Positions 1 to 6,973 of a stretch of DNA of 58,792 nt are shown here, in pieces. Made by a program: the position numbers and the translations under genes. The stretch is taken from assembly GCA_945860895.1 (NCBI GenBank), contig CAMASK010000008.1, forward strand, positions 1 through 58,792, given 5' to 3'. A model generated the notes under the pieces. The model did not search any database, was not told the origin of the DNA, and worked only from the letters and a program-made list of their open reading frames with translations. This DNA is from Bacteriovorax stolpii. GTDB taxonomy: Bacteria > Bdellovibrionota > Bacteriovoracia > Bacteriovoracales > Bacteriovoracaceae. How positions within the stretch are numbered: the stretch's first letter is position 1; every line of letters begins with the position of its first letter.

Positions 1-317
1 GAATAAGAATCGAGATTATTGGTAACGGGTTTGGTTGGAGTACCGGAACCTCGAGTCTCTATTTTAAAAGCATCTTTACCATTTGTTTCAAATTTTAATA
101 CCCAACGCTTAATGCAGCTTCGGCAAAAGTCAGGAATAAACATAGAAGGTTCAATTCCATTTGATATGAATATGTCTTCTGCAGATTTTCCTGACAAATA
201 AAGCTCAACAGCTTTGATTTTAAATTTAGGGGTAAATACAACGTGGCTGTCAGTGATCTTCGCAACGTTGGGGTTTTTTAGAAGGGCCCGTTTTTGGGAC
301 ATGGAGAGATTCTGCAT
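1..317 (-). CDS. IS3-family transposase OrfA, N-terminal part (runs off the window)
   Basis: The frame starts at an ATG at 317 and runs left out of the window, so only about 105 residues are visible. The translation has the helix-turn-helix OrfA pattern of an IS3 subgroup: a KNPNVAKIT segment, then FTPKFKIKAVELYLSGKSAE, then an IKRWVLKFETNG segment, which resembles the leader HTH of transposases in this family. GGAG lies 8 bases before the ATG; a second in-frame ATG at 302 has no comparable site. A terminal repeat at 373-392 and a leader hairpin at 330-364 support an insertion element. OrfA would bind the element ends and normally yields an OrfAB transposase by frameshifting with a downstream OrfB, which would lie outside the window. 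The family call rests on recognition of the HTH segment. Whether the element is intact cannot be judged. Confidence 0.72.
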   Translation of the reverse strand, partial: MQNLSMSQKRALLKNPNVAKITDSHVVFTPKFKIKAVELYLSGKSAEDIFISNGIEPSMFIPDFCRSCIKRWVLKFETNGKDAFKIETRGSGTPTKPVTNNLDSY

Positions 318-329
318 AATATGAACTCC

Positions 330-364
330 AAAAAAGAAGCCCTATCTTATCACGGATAGGGCTT
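330..364 (-). terminator. Rho-independent terminator in the IS leader
   Basis: A perfect 10-bp stem (337-346 pairing with 355-364, AAGCCCTATC against GATAGGGCTT) with an 8-base loop is followed on the minus strand by C and six T (336-330). It lies between the IS end and the transposase start. It would therefore stop transcription entering the element from the transporter gene at 420-1823, and it would serve as that gene's terminator as well. The hairpin and T-run are seen directly; the shielding role is inference from the arrangement. Confidence 0.8.
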
Positions 365-372
365 TTATTTAG

Positions 373-392
373 TGTCCGAAAAACGGGGTACA
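373..392. repeat. Terminal inverted repeat of the IS3-family element (right end)
   Basis: Read on the minus strand the 20 bases are TGTACCCCGTTTTTCGGACA. They begin with TG and have the TGTAC...GGACA form common at IS3-family ends. They lie 55 bases upstream of the OrfA start, as expected. The partner repeat is outside the window, so the end is assigned by form and position only. Confidence 0.65.
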
Positions 393-419
393 GATCAAAA
401 GAGGGCTTTTTTTATGGAA

Positions 420-1823
420 TTATTTTTCCATGTAGTTTTTAGTTTTATACTGTAATCCCATGTACCAGAAGATCAGAGCAAAGATTCCCATTAAAGCAGC
501 AAAGAAGAAGAAGTATCCTGTCGAAGCTGTTGGAAAGAAGTTAATTTTTGAAACGTAGGCCGTAATCAAGTTACCGAAGAATACAGTCAATAACCAAATC
601 GACATAACTGAAGACTTCATTGCGCGCGGAGCTTGAGTATAAGCAAACTCTAATCCCGTGATTGAAACCATCACTTCGGCCATCGTCATAACGAGGTAAG
701 GAAAGAACTGCCACATAACATTGATTTTATTTTCAGCTCCACCTGCATCCATTGCCATTTGAATCAAGGCAACGATCCCAAAAGCAGCAGCAGCGACAAA
801 CATGCCCCAAGTAATACGACGAATGGGAGTTGTTTTGAATCCCATTTTATCAAGCAGTGGGTAAAAGCCCATTGAAAACAATGGAATCAATCCCATAACC
901 ATGATCGGATTCCAGGCGGAAATCTGAGAAGCCTCAAACTGCATTCCCATGAATTCAAGATTCATGTTCATTGCCTGAATAACCCACGATGAACCGTGTT
1001 GATCAAAAAGTGCCCAAAAAACTGAAATGGCAGCAAATAGTTTTGCGATATCCAGAACTGCTTTAGTAGCATCAACATGCTCTTGTGTGTGACCTGCTGC
1101 TTTAGCAGCATCCAGGAAAGACTCCCCTGTTTTTCTCGTCTTCTGGTTACCCATCGCTGCGAAAAGAACAGCGAAGAAACCGTGGCCATCTGATTTAGTA
1201 GGTGGAACATGAACGAATTCAGTACGGCCCATCCAGAATACAAAAGTTGCAATCAACATCAAGACACCTGGAATACCGAAAGCGACAGAAGGACCGTAGT
1301 GCTTCAGTGTCCATGGAGTAACAAGAGTTGAAAAAAATGAACCGAAGTTAATCATGAAATAGAACAATTCATAAACTTTCTTAAGAAGGTGTTGTTGATT
1401 AGCTTTGAACTGATCGCCTACGTGGGCCGAAACACATGGCTTAATACCACCAGAACCAAGAGCAATTAAGCCTAGACCGAAATAAAGACCCATTTCGTTT
1501 TCCCAAACTGAAAGCACGAGGTGTCCCATGCAGTAAACAAGAGAAAGATAAAGAATCGTTTTATATTTACCCCAGATTCTATCTGAGATGAACGCTCCCA
1601 ATAATGGGAAGAAGTAACAGAGTGAAGAGAAGATGTGATAAGTGAAAGTTGCTTGTGATTCTTGAAACAATAAAACTTGAATCATGAATACAACGAGAAT
1701 GGATTTCATTCCGTAGTAACTATAGCGCTCACACGCTTCATTCCCAACAATGTACTTAATTTGTGATGGAAACTTGTTGTCTACAGCTTCTAGAGAAGCC
1801 GTCGTTGCAATTGTCTGTGACAT
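420..1823 (-). CDS. POT/PTR2-family proton-coupled peptide transporter
   Basis: An inner-membrane secondary transporter of 467 residues that would import di- and tripeptides with protons. The POT signature ExxERxxYY is present at residues 29-37 (E29, E32, R33, Y36, Y37), and the PTR2 glycine-rich signature GSGGIKPCVSAHVGDQF lies at 123-139. The rest is a regular series of hydrophobic segments consistent with 12-14 helices, and the length suits bacterial DtpT/YdgR-type proteins. The ATG has AAGGAG six bases upstream. The gene follows the ferredoxin gene by 14 bases, so it may be the last gene of the rpsO-pnp-dut unit. Peptide uptake fits a protein-degrading or predatory lifestyle, but the exact substrate range cannot be read from sequence. 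Confidence 0.92.
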   Translation of the reverse strand: MSQTIATTASLEAVDNKFPSQIKYIVGNEACERYSYYGMKSILVVFMIQVLLFQESQATFTYHIFSSLCYFFPLLGAFISDRIWGKYKTILYLSLVYCMGHLVLSVWENEMGLYFGLGLIALGSGGIKPCVSAHVGDQFKANQQHLLKKVYELFYFMINFGSFFSTLVTPWTLKHYGPSVAFGIPGVLMLIATFVFWMGRTEFVHVPPTKSDGHGFFAVLFAAMGNQKTRKTGESFLDAAKAAGHTQEHVDATKAVLDIAKLFAAISVFWALFDQHGSSWVIQAMNMNLEFMGMQFEASQISAWNPIMVMGLIPLFSMGFYPLLDKMGFKTTPIRRITWGMFVAAAAFGIVALIQMAMDAGGAENKINVMWQFFPYLVMTMAEVMVSITGLEFAYTQAPRAMKSSVMSIWLLTVFFGNLITAYVSKINFFPTASTGYFFFFAALMGIFALIFWYMGLQYKTKNYMEK

Positions 1824-1837
1824 GCAATACTCCTTAA

Positions 1838-2395
1838 TTAATCTTTATCTTCACTGTCATTATTATTAAAATTAAATGCTTTCGGCTTTTTATTTCCACC
1901 TAGCCTTTTTGGCTTACTTGGATCTTCTGCTTCTGCACTTTCCCAGTGACGGTACCAATTCTCTGAGGGTTTCTCTTGGCTTTTTTCCTCATTTTCTCTG
2001 ACCGCTTTTTCCACTTCTTCCTTCTTTTTTAGGATCGTTGTGGTGCTTTTTGGCCCTGAACTGGCCTTAAAAGGCTTCTTTTTGGCCGAGGTGCTGTCTT
2101 TCTCGTGAGCCGAGATATCTAAGGTCACATCTCCCGTAACTTTGGTCTGGCATGACAGACGCTCTTTAGTGATGTGGAAAACATTTCCAAGGAGGCGAAG
2201 TTCCTCAAAGGTTTGCCCAGTGAGGTTCATTTCCCCGGATTTCACAACAATCATGCAATCGCTACATGTAGCACAACCACCGCAGCTGGATTTAATTTTT
2301 TTGCCGGCCTTTTTTAATTGATTAAGAAGCGTCTCTTCATCGTTAAGAGAGATCACTTCACCAGTAGGCCATAAGGTACATTTAAATTCGTTCAT
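1838..2395 (-). CDS. [2Fe-2S] ferredoxin domain protein with a charged C-terminal extension
   Basis: A 185-residue protein with two parts. Residues 1-100 are a beta-grasp [2Fe-2S] ferredoxin domain with likely ligands C38, C44, C47 and C82 (C-x5-C-x2-C...C, as in adrenodoxin-type ferredoxins); an extra cysteine, C41, lies inside the loop. Residues 100-185 are a lysine/glutamate-rich, probably disordered tail absent from ordinary ferredoxins. It is a soluble cytoplasmic electron carrier; its partner is unknown. The start overlaps the stop of the preceding small gene by four bases, so translation is probably coupled. The ferredoxin call is secure; the purpose of the tail is not visible. Confidence 0.85.
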   Translation of the reverse strand: MNEFKCTLWPTGEVISLNDEETLLNQLKKAGKKIKSSCGGCATCSDCMIVVKSGEMNLTGQTFEELRLLGNVFHITKERLSCQTKVTGDVTLDISAHEKDSTSAKKKPFKASSGPKSTTTILKKKEEVEKAVRENEEKSQEKPSENWYRHWESAEAEDPSKPKRLGGNKKPKAFNFNNNDSEDKD

Positions 2396-2673
2396 ACAAC
2401 TTTCTTTAATTGTCTCTCAATAGTATCGAGGATTTTACCTTTGAGGGGTTTTAGTAAAAAATTCAAATCAACTTTCACCAAAGCTTCAGTATCTGTGAAC
2501 TGAATCATAGCAGAAAAACCAGTGCCCTTAGCGTCGATTGTATTTGTTGACTCATTTATTTTGGTCTCGGTTTTCACACCAAGCTTTGCTATGACGTCTG
2601 GAATAAGTTTTTTAGCAGCATCAAAGCCAATTTTCTTGTCCGTGATATTTGCGTAAGGAACTTTTAAGTCCAT
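2392..2673 (-). CDS. PHA_gran_rgn-like (PF09650-type) small protein
   Basis: A 93-residue protein matching by eye the small family called polyhydroxyalkanoic acid system family protein. It has an N-terminal strand-rich start (MDLKVPYANI), an amphipathic helix with KKLIPDVIAKLG, central strands with GTGFSAMIQF, and a C-terminal LNFLLKPLKGKILDTIERQL helix. The fold probably resembles a small START-like sheet. AAGGA precedes the ATG by six bases. It sits between dut and the ferredoxin gene, overlapping the latter by four bases. No PHA synthase or phasin is in the window, so a role in PHA granules is not supported by context; the name is a family label only. Confidence 0.6.
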   Translation of the reverse strand: MDLKVPYANITDKKIGFDAAKKLIPDVIAKLGVKTETKINESTNTIDAKGTGFSAMIQFTDTEALVKVDLNFLLKPLKGKILDTIERQLKKVV

Positions 2674-2689
2674 GATGAATCCTTTTTAA

Positions 2690-3151
2690 TTAACGAGTGC
2701 CGGTGGATCCAAAACCACCAGTGCCTCTTTGAGTCTCGCCTAAGATATTCGTTAATTCATATTTGGCATGAATGACAGGTGAGAGAACAAGCTGAGCAAT
2801 GCGCAGTCCGTGCTCAATCACATAGTCTTCTTTTCCAAAATTACCGATAATAATGTTCACTTCACCACGGTAATCGCAATCGATGGTACCTGGAGAATTA
2901 ACCACCATAAGAGATGACTTAAGTGAAAGACCGGAACGAGGTCTTACTTGAATTTCATAACCATGGGGAATTTCCATTGAAAGACCAGTGGGAACGAGTA
3001 CTCGCTCCCCTGGTTTAACAACAATTGAATTTTTTTCCGCAAGGCTGGCACGGATATCCGCTCCAGCTGCTCCCTCAGATGCGTAGAAAGGAAGTTCAAA
3101 GCTTGAATCGTAATGAGCTAATGTCATAACCTTCACTGCGATTGAATGCAT
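2690..3151 (-). CDS. dut: dUTP diphosphatase (dUTPase)
   Basis: Hydrolyses dUTP to dUMP and diphosphate, keeping uracil out of DNA and feeding dTMP synthesis. All five trimeric dUTPase motifs are visible in order: GADIRA (motif I), RPRSGLSLK (II), GTIDCDYRGEVNIIIGN with the catalytic Asp and Tyr (III), RIAQLVLSPV (IV) and the glycine-rich RGTGGFGSTG tail (V). The length of 153 is normal. A second in-frame ATG at residue 9 (3127) would give 145 residues and is also plausible. The first ATG begins one base after the pnp stop, so translation is likely coupled. Confidence 0.96.
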   Translation of the reverse strand: MHSIAVKVMTLAHYDSSFELPFYASEGAAGADIRASLAEKNSIVVKPGERVLVPTGLSMEIPHGYEIQVRPRSGLSLKSSLMVVNSPGTIDCDYRGEVNIIIGNFGKEDYVIEHGLRIAQLVLSPVIHAKYELTNILGETQRGTGGFGSTGTR

Positions 3152-3152
3152 A

Positions 3153-5282
3153 TTACTTCGCTTTTTTAGCTATTGGAGCGATAGCACGAATGGAAAGTTT
3201 AATTTTTCCGAAACGGTCTACTTCCATCACTTTAACATCAACGATCTGACCTTCAGTTAAATAGTCATTAGGATCATTCACGCGCTCATCTGCGATTTCT
3301 GATACATGCACAAGCCCTGCAAGACCCGCAACGATATCAACAAAGGCACCGTACTCTTTAATTGTAACAACTGTCCCTTTGTAGATTGCACCGATCTTAG
3401 GACCGTTAAGCTGCATTTCCGCCAAAGCAATAACTTCGTCGATCTTAGCAACATCCACACCAAGAACTTTAACTGTACCGTCTTCTTGCACGTCCATAGT
3501 AACTTTGAAGCCTTCTTGAAGGGCCTTGATGTTTTTCCCACCAGGACCGATAAGAGCGCCAATTTTATCCGGAGCAATTTTGAACATTTTAATTTGTGGA
3601 ACACCAGCTTTGAAGCCTGTGCGAGCAGTTGAAATAGTTTTCGCCATCTCACCAAGAATATGAATTCTAGCTTCTTTTGCCTGAGCAAGAGCTTTCTGGA
3701 AGATCTCTTCAGAGATACCAGCAATTTTCATATCCATTTGAATGGCCGTAATACCATCAGCAGTACCAGCAAGTTTGAAATCCATATCACCCAAGTGATC
3801 TTCATCACCCAGAATGTCGGTAAGAATTTTATACTTATCGCCTTCTTTAATTAAACCCATGGCAATACCAGCAACTGGTCCTTTTAGAGGAACACCGGCA
3901 TCCATAAGGGCCATAGAACCTGAACAGACTGAACCCATAGAAGATGAACCGTTAGATTCTAAAACTTCACAGGCAACACGTACTGTGTAAGGAAATTCAG
4001 TTTGATCTGGCATCGCTTTTTTAAGAGCACGTTCGGCCAAGTTTCCGTGACCGATTTCACGACGACCTACACCTCTGTAACCTTTCGCTTCTCCCACTGA
4101 GAACGGTGGCATTGTATAGTGAAGGTAGAATTTCTCATAACCCACACCGTGAATCGAATCATACATCTGCTCGCCTTCTTTACCACCGATAGTTACGGCC
4201 GCAAGAACTTGAGTTTCACCACGCGTAAACAAAGATGAACCGTGAACAGAAGTCAAAATGCTTGTTTCTGTTTCAATCGGACGAACTTTAGTAACTGGTC
4301 GCCCAGCAATACGCTTTTCTTCATTAAGAATGTCAGCTCTCATCAGCTTATAAAGAACTTCATCAGTCACCTTAGCTGCTTCTTTTCCAAAGTCAGTTGT
4401 TTCAGTTAAACCGTATTTAGCGAAGTTCGTTTTTAGAGCTTCTTTGATTTTCTTTTTGAATTCAGCAGTTGCAACTGTACGAGGTTGTTTTTCATTTACT
4501 GAAAGAACCTTGCGAGCGTCATCAGAGAAGTCTTTCATAGCAGCACTCATAAGCGCTTCATTTGGATTTACTGGAACGAATACACGTTTTTTCTTTCCAA
4601 CTTCTTTTGTCATCTGCTCAAGAAGGCCACAGTACTCTTTAATTTTTGTGTGACCGAAAACGATGGCTTCAAGCATGTCTTTTTCAGACACAACATTGGC
4701 CTCACCTTCAACCATCAAGATTGCATCTTTAGAACCGGCCACCAAAAGCTCTAGTTCAGAAGTTTTAAATTCTTCTTTCGTTGGGTTAAGCACTAGCTTG
4801 CCATCGATTTTTCCAACTTTGGCGTAACCCATTGGACCGTTGAAAGGAACGTCAGAAATCGCAAGACATGCAGCTGCTCCCATCCCTGCCATAACTTCCG
4901 GATCACCGCCATTTGGCTTGATTGAAAGAACTTGAGCAGTGATCACTGTTTCGTTTAAAAAACCTTCAGGGAAAAGTGGACGTAGAGGACGATCAATCAG
5001 ACGCATGATTAAAATTTCAGCATTTGACGGACGAGACTCTCTCTTCATGAAGCCACCTAGGAATTTCCCGGCAGCGTAAAATTTTTCTTTATAATCAACG
5101 AGCAATGGAAAAAAGTCCAAAGCATCATTTACTTCACGAGCACAACCAAGAGTCACCAGAACCTGAGTTCCTTCGCATGAAACCATAACCGCAGCATCAG
5201 CTTGCTTAGCGAATCGGCCAGTTTCAATCGTGACTTCCTTGCCTCCGAAATTGATTTTAAATTCTTTCTTGTTGTTAATCAT
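3153..5282 (-). CDS. pnp: Polyribonucleotide nucleotidyltransferase (PNPase)
   Basis: Phosphorolytic 3'-to-5' exoribonuclease of the RNA degradosome. Two RNase PH domains are followed by a KH domain (GALIGPGGKNIK, the GxxG loop) and a C-terminal S1 domain (KGTVVTIKEYGAFVDI). The acidic phosphorolytic region DILGDEDHLGDMDFKLAG is intact. The start is set at the ATG at 5282 because AGGAG lies five bases before it, giving 709 residues, close to the usual ~710. An upstream in-frame start at 5324 would add 14 residues unlike the family. It lies directly after rpsO, the common bacterial order, with a terminator (5462-5485) and a leader hairpin (5386-5409) between them. Confidence 0.97.
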   Translation of the reverse strand: MINNKKEFKINFGGKEVTIETGRFAKQADAAVMVSCEGTQVLVTLGCAREVNDALDFFPLLVDYKEKFYAAGKFLGGFMKRESRPSNAEILIMRLIDRPLRPLFPEGFLNETVITAQVLSIKPNGGDPEVMAGMGAAACLAISDVPFNGPMGYAKVGKIDGKLVLNPTKEEFKTSELELLVAGSKDAILMVEGEANVVSEKDMLEAIVFGHTKIKEYCGLLEQMTKEVGKKKRVFVPVNPNEALMSAAMKDFSDDARKVLSVNEKQPRTVATAEFKKKIKEALKTNFAKYGLTETTDFGKEAAKVTDEVLYKLMRADILNEEKRIAGRPVTKVRPIETETSILTSVHGSSLFTRGETQVLAAVTIGGKEGEQMYDSIHGVGYEKFYLHYTMPPFSVGEAKGYRGVGRREIGHGNLAERALKKAMPDQTEFPYTVRVACEVLESNGSSSMGSVCSGSMALMDAGVPLKGPVAGIAMGLIKEGDKYKILTDILGDEDHLGDMDFKLAGTADGITAIQMDMKIAGISEEIFQKALAQAKEARIHILGEMAKTISTARTGFKAGVPQIKMFKIAPDKIGALIGPGGKNIKALQEGFKVTMDVQEDGTVKVLGVDVAKIDEVIALAEMQLNGPKIGAIYKGTVVTIKEYGAFVDIVAGLAGLVHVSEIADERVNDPNDYLTEGQIVDVKVMEVDRFGKIKLSIRAIAPIAKKAK

Positions 5283-5385
5283 AGATTCTCCTAATAGATC
5301 TAACAAAGCACCTATACGTGCCATGCTTATATTTGTTTGTTTTTGCGTGGGATTTTTAAAGCCGGGAGTTTGAGAGATAAAGAGG

Positions 5386-5409
5386 TCATCGAATTTTTAT
5401 AGTCGATGA
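5386..5409 (-). promoter_or_regulatory. Leader hairpin upstream of pnp
   Basis: A 7-bp perfect inverted repeat (TCATCGA at 5386-5392 with TCGATGA at 5403-5409, loop of 10) lies in the rpsO-pnp gap, about 100 bases before the pnp start. In enterobacteria the pnp leader forms a stem cut by RNase III, through which PNPase represses its own synthesis. This hairpin is in a comparable place, but its shorter stem makes the analogy only tentative. Confidence 0.4.
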
Positions 5410-5461
5410 ACTTTTTATCCCTAAAAACGCTCCAGTTACTTTTATTTTATCCTGCAAAAAA

Positions 5462-5485
5462 TAAAAAGGGGCCCGAAAGCCCCTT
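5462..5485 (-). terminator. Rho-independent terminator after rpsO
   Basis: On the minus strand, eight bases after the rpsO stop, AAGGGGC pairs with GCCCCTT (5479-5485 with 5466-5472) around a six-base loop. It is followed by TTTTTAT and a further T-run. It should end most rpsO transcripts and let only part of transcription reach pnp, or pnp may have its own promoter in 5290-5460. Confidence 0.85.
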
Positions 5486-5493
5486 ATTAAAAA

Positions 5494-5760
5494 TTACTTA
5501 CGAAGACCTAGCTCACCGATGATTTTGGTGTAACGAGCTGGATCTTTTGCGCTTAAATGCTTCAAAAGAGAACGACGTTGACCAATGATCTTCATCAAAC
5601 CTCTCATTCCTGAGTGATCTTTCTTGTTTTTCTCAAAGTGAGGAGCAAGAGCTTTAATCTTCTCTGTTAAAAGAGCGATTTGAACTTCTGTTGAACCAGT
5701 GTTCTTGTCGTTGTTACCAAACTTCTTTACGATTGTGGCTGTTGTGTCTTTAGTCAGCAT
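5494..5760 (-). CDS. rpsO: 30S ribosomal protein S15
   Basis: Primary 16S-binding protein of the small-subunit platform. The 88 residues match the normal length. The N-terminal GNNDKNTGSTEVQIALLTEK and the later SGMRGLMKIIGQRRSLLKHL segments are family hallmarks. AGGAG lies six bases before the ATG. The leader carries a hairpin at 5799-5818 that may take part in S15 autoregulation. The gene is followed by a terminator and pnp. Confidence 0.98.
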   Translation of the reverse strand: MLTKDTTATIVKKFGNNDKNTGSTEVQIALLTEKIKALAPHFEKNKKDHSGMRGLMKIIGQRRSLLKHLSAKDPARYTKIIGELGLRK

Positions 5761-5798
5761 TTTTGTCTCCTATGTCCAAGTATCAATCTTGCATTGAA

Positions 5799-5818
5799 AC
5801 CTAGTCCAAGGTCTAGGT
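5799..5818 (-). promoter_or_regulatory. Hairpin in the rpsO 5' leader (possible S15 autoregulatory element)
   Basis: ACCTAG (5799-5804) pairs with CTAGGT (5813-5818) around an eight-base loop, 38 bases upstream of the rpsO start. S15 leaders in several phyla bind S15 through unrelated small hairpins or pseudoknots. The position suits such an element, but no known class was recognised. Confidence 0.35.
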
Positions 5819-5868
5819 AAGCGTTATTGCCACCATTTCCTCGTTATTTTATGAACTTATAAGGTGTT

Positions 5869-6921
5869 TTATCTAAGAAATTCAGACATGTAAACTTTTA
5901 ATTGGTCTATGAGTCGCTCTTCAACTTGACGAATTCTTTCACGGCTAACACCATACTGATCTGCAATACTTTGAAGACTCTCAGGAATTTCACTAAGTAA
6001 TCGTTTTTTAAAGATTTCCTGATCACGGGGCTTAAGACCTTTCACGAATTCTCCCAAATGCTCTTGCAGAATTTCTAAGTTTTGGAGATCGGCCAGCTTA
6101 TCTTCGGTTGAGACTTCATCATCCCCAATTATGTCTCCCAAGGTTTTACGCCCTCCGTCTTCGCCCAATGGACGATCCAGGCTCATTTCCTGACCATGGG
6201 AACTTAGGCGCTGATCCATTTCAATGACGGCTTTCTGTGAAACGCCCAGGCTCTCTGATAGGTGTTTTACGTCGGGATGAATACCCATATTTATCAAGCG
6301 TTGTTTTTCTCGCATCAGATTGTAAAAGAGTTTTTTCTGCTCCTGAGTCGTTCCAATTTTAACCAATCGGAAATTATCCAAAATGAATTTCAAAATATAG
6401 GAGCGAATCCACCAACTGGCATAATAAGAAAGTTTTGCTCCTTTGGAAGGATCATACTTAGAGACAGCTTTCATCAGTCCAATATTTCCTTCCTGAATCA
6501 AATCCATCACATTCTTATAGGCACTTTTATATTCCAACGCGATTTTAACTACCAGCCTGAGATTTGCCAGTACCAGCTTTTTGGCGACTTCAATGTCTCC
6601 GGTTTCCAGAAGCTGTAAGGTCAGCTCTTTTTCTTCTTCTATGGTCAGCAATTTGTGACGAGAAATTTCTTTAAGATAAAGTGTAAGGGAATCCTGAACC
6701 TTAAGATCAGTGGATTTTCTTATGGCCGGAAGGGATTGAGTCATTTGAGGCAAAAGCAAATTTGACTTGGCCAATTCATCAATCACTTCTTCTTCATTAA
6801 GCTCATGATCTTGAGACTGAATATCTACGATATCTTTTTTCTCGACCGTAATTTTAACTGCTTTCCGAGGGCCCTTTTTATCCATGAGCACCGGAGTCAG
6901 ATCTGATTTCTTTTTTGACAT
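5869..6921 (-). CDS. rpoH: RNA polymerase sigma factor, RpoH (sigma-32) type
   Basis: A sigma-70-family factor of 350 residues. After a charged N-terminal segment of about 75 residues come region 1.2/2 (LTLYLKEISRHKLLTIEEEK), the 2.3-2.4 block SYYASWWIRSYILKFILDNF, and GTTQEQKKLFYNL, which corresponds to the RpoH-box neighbourhood of sigma-32 proteins. Regions 3 and 4 follow, with GVSRERIRQVEERLI as the region 4.2 HTH. It would direct heat-shock-type promoters. The N-terminal extension is longer than in E. coli RpoH. The start is taken at ATG 6921 rather than GTG 6927; neither has a Shine-Dalgarno sequence, and a promoter match ends just upstream, so the mRNA may be leaderless. Confidence 0.85.
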   Translation of the reverse strand: MSKKKSDLTPVLMDKKGPRKAVKITVEKKDIVDIQSQDHELNEEEVIDELAKSNLLLPQMTQSLPAIRKSTDLKVQDSLTLYLKEISRHKLLTIEEEKELTLQLLETGDIEVAKKLVLANLRLVVKIALEYKSAYKNVMDLIQEGNIGLMKAVSKYDPSKGAKLSYYASWWIRSYILKFILDNFRLVKIGTTQEQKKLFYNLMREKQRLINMGIHPDVKHLSESLGVSQKAVIEMDQRLSSHGQEMSLDRPLGEDGGRKTLGDIIGDDEVSTEDKLADLQNLEILQEHLGEFVKGLKPRDQEIFKKRLLSEIPESLQSIADQYGVSRERIRQVEERLIDQLKVYMSEFLR

Positions 6922-6927
6922 AAACAC

Positions 6928-6955
6928 AAGATAAGGATGGTGCGATTTAAGTCAA
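6928..6955 (-). promoter_or_regulatory. Putative sigma-70-type promoter of rpoH
   Basis: On the minus strand TTGACT (6955-6950) is followed after 16 bases by TATCTT (6933-6928). The expected transcription start, about seven bases on, would fall on the A of the ATG at 6921, which implies a leaderless message. This agrees with the lack of a ribosome binding site. It is a sequence match only. Confidence 0.5.
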
Positions 6956-6973
6956 GGGTTTAAGCAAAAAAGT

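Noticed and set aside
1-201. Plus-strand open frame of about 60 codons at the left edge
   Set aside because: The minus strand carries a recognisable IS3-type HTH protein with start signal and terminal repeat; the plus-strand frame is its shadow.
3306-3632. Plus-strand open frame of about 108 codons opposite pnp
   Set aside because: It lies wholly within the pnp coding sequence on the other strand, has no ribosome site, and its composition follows from the antisense of a conserved gene.
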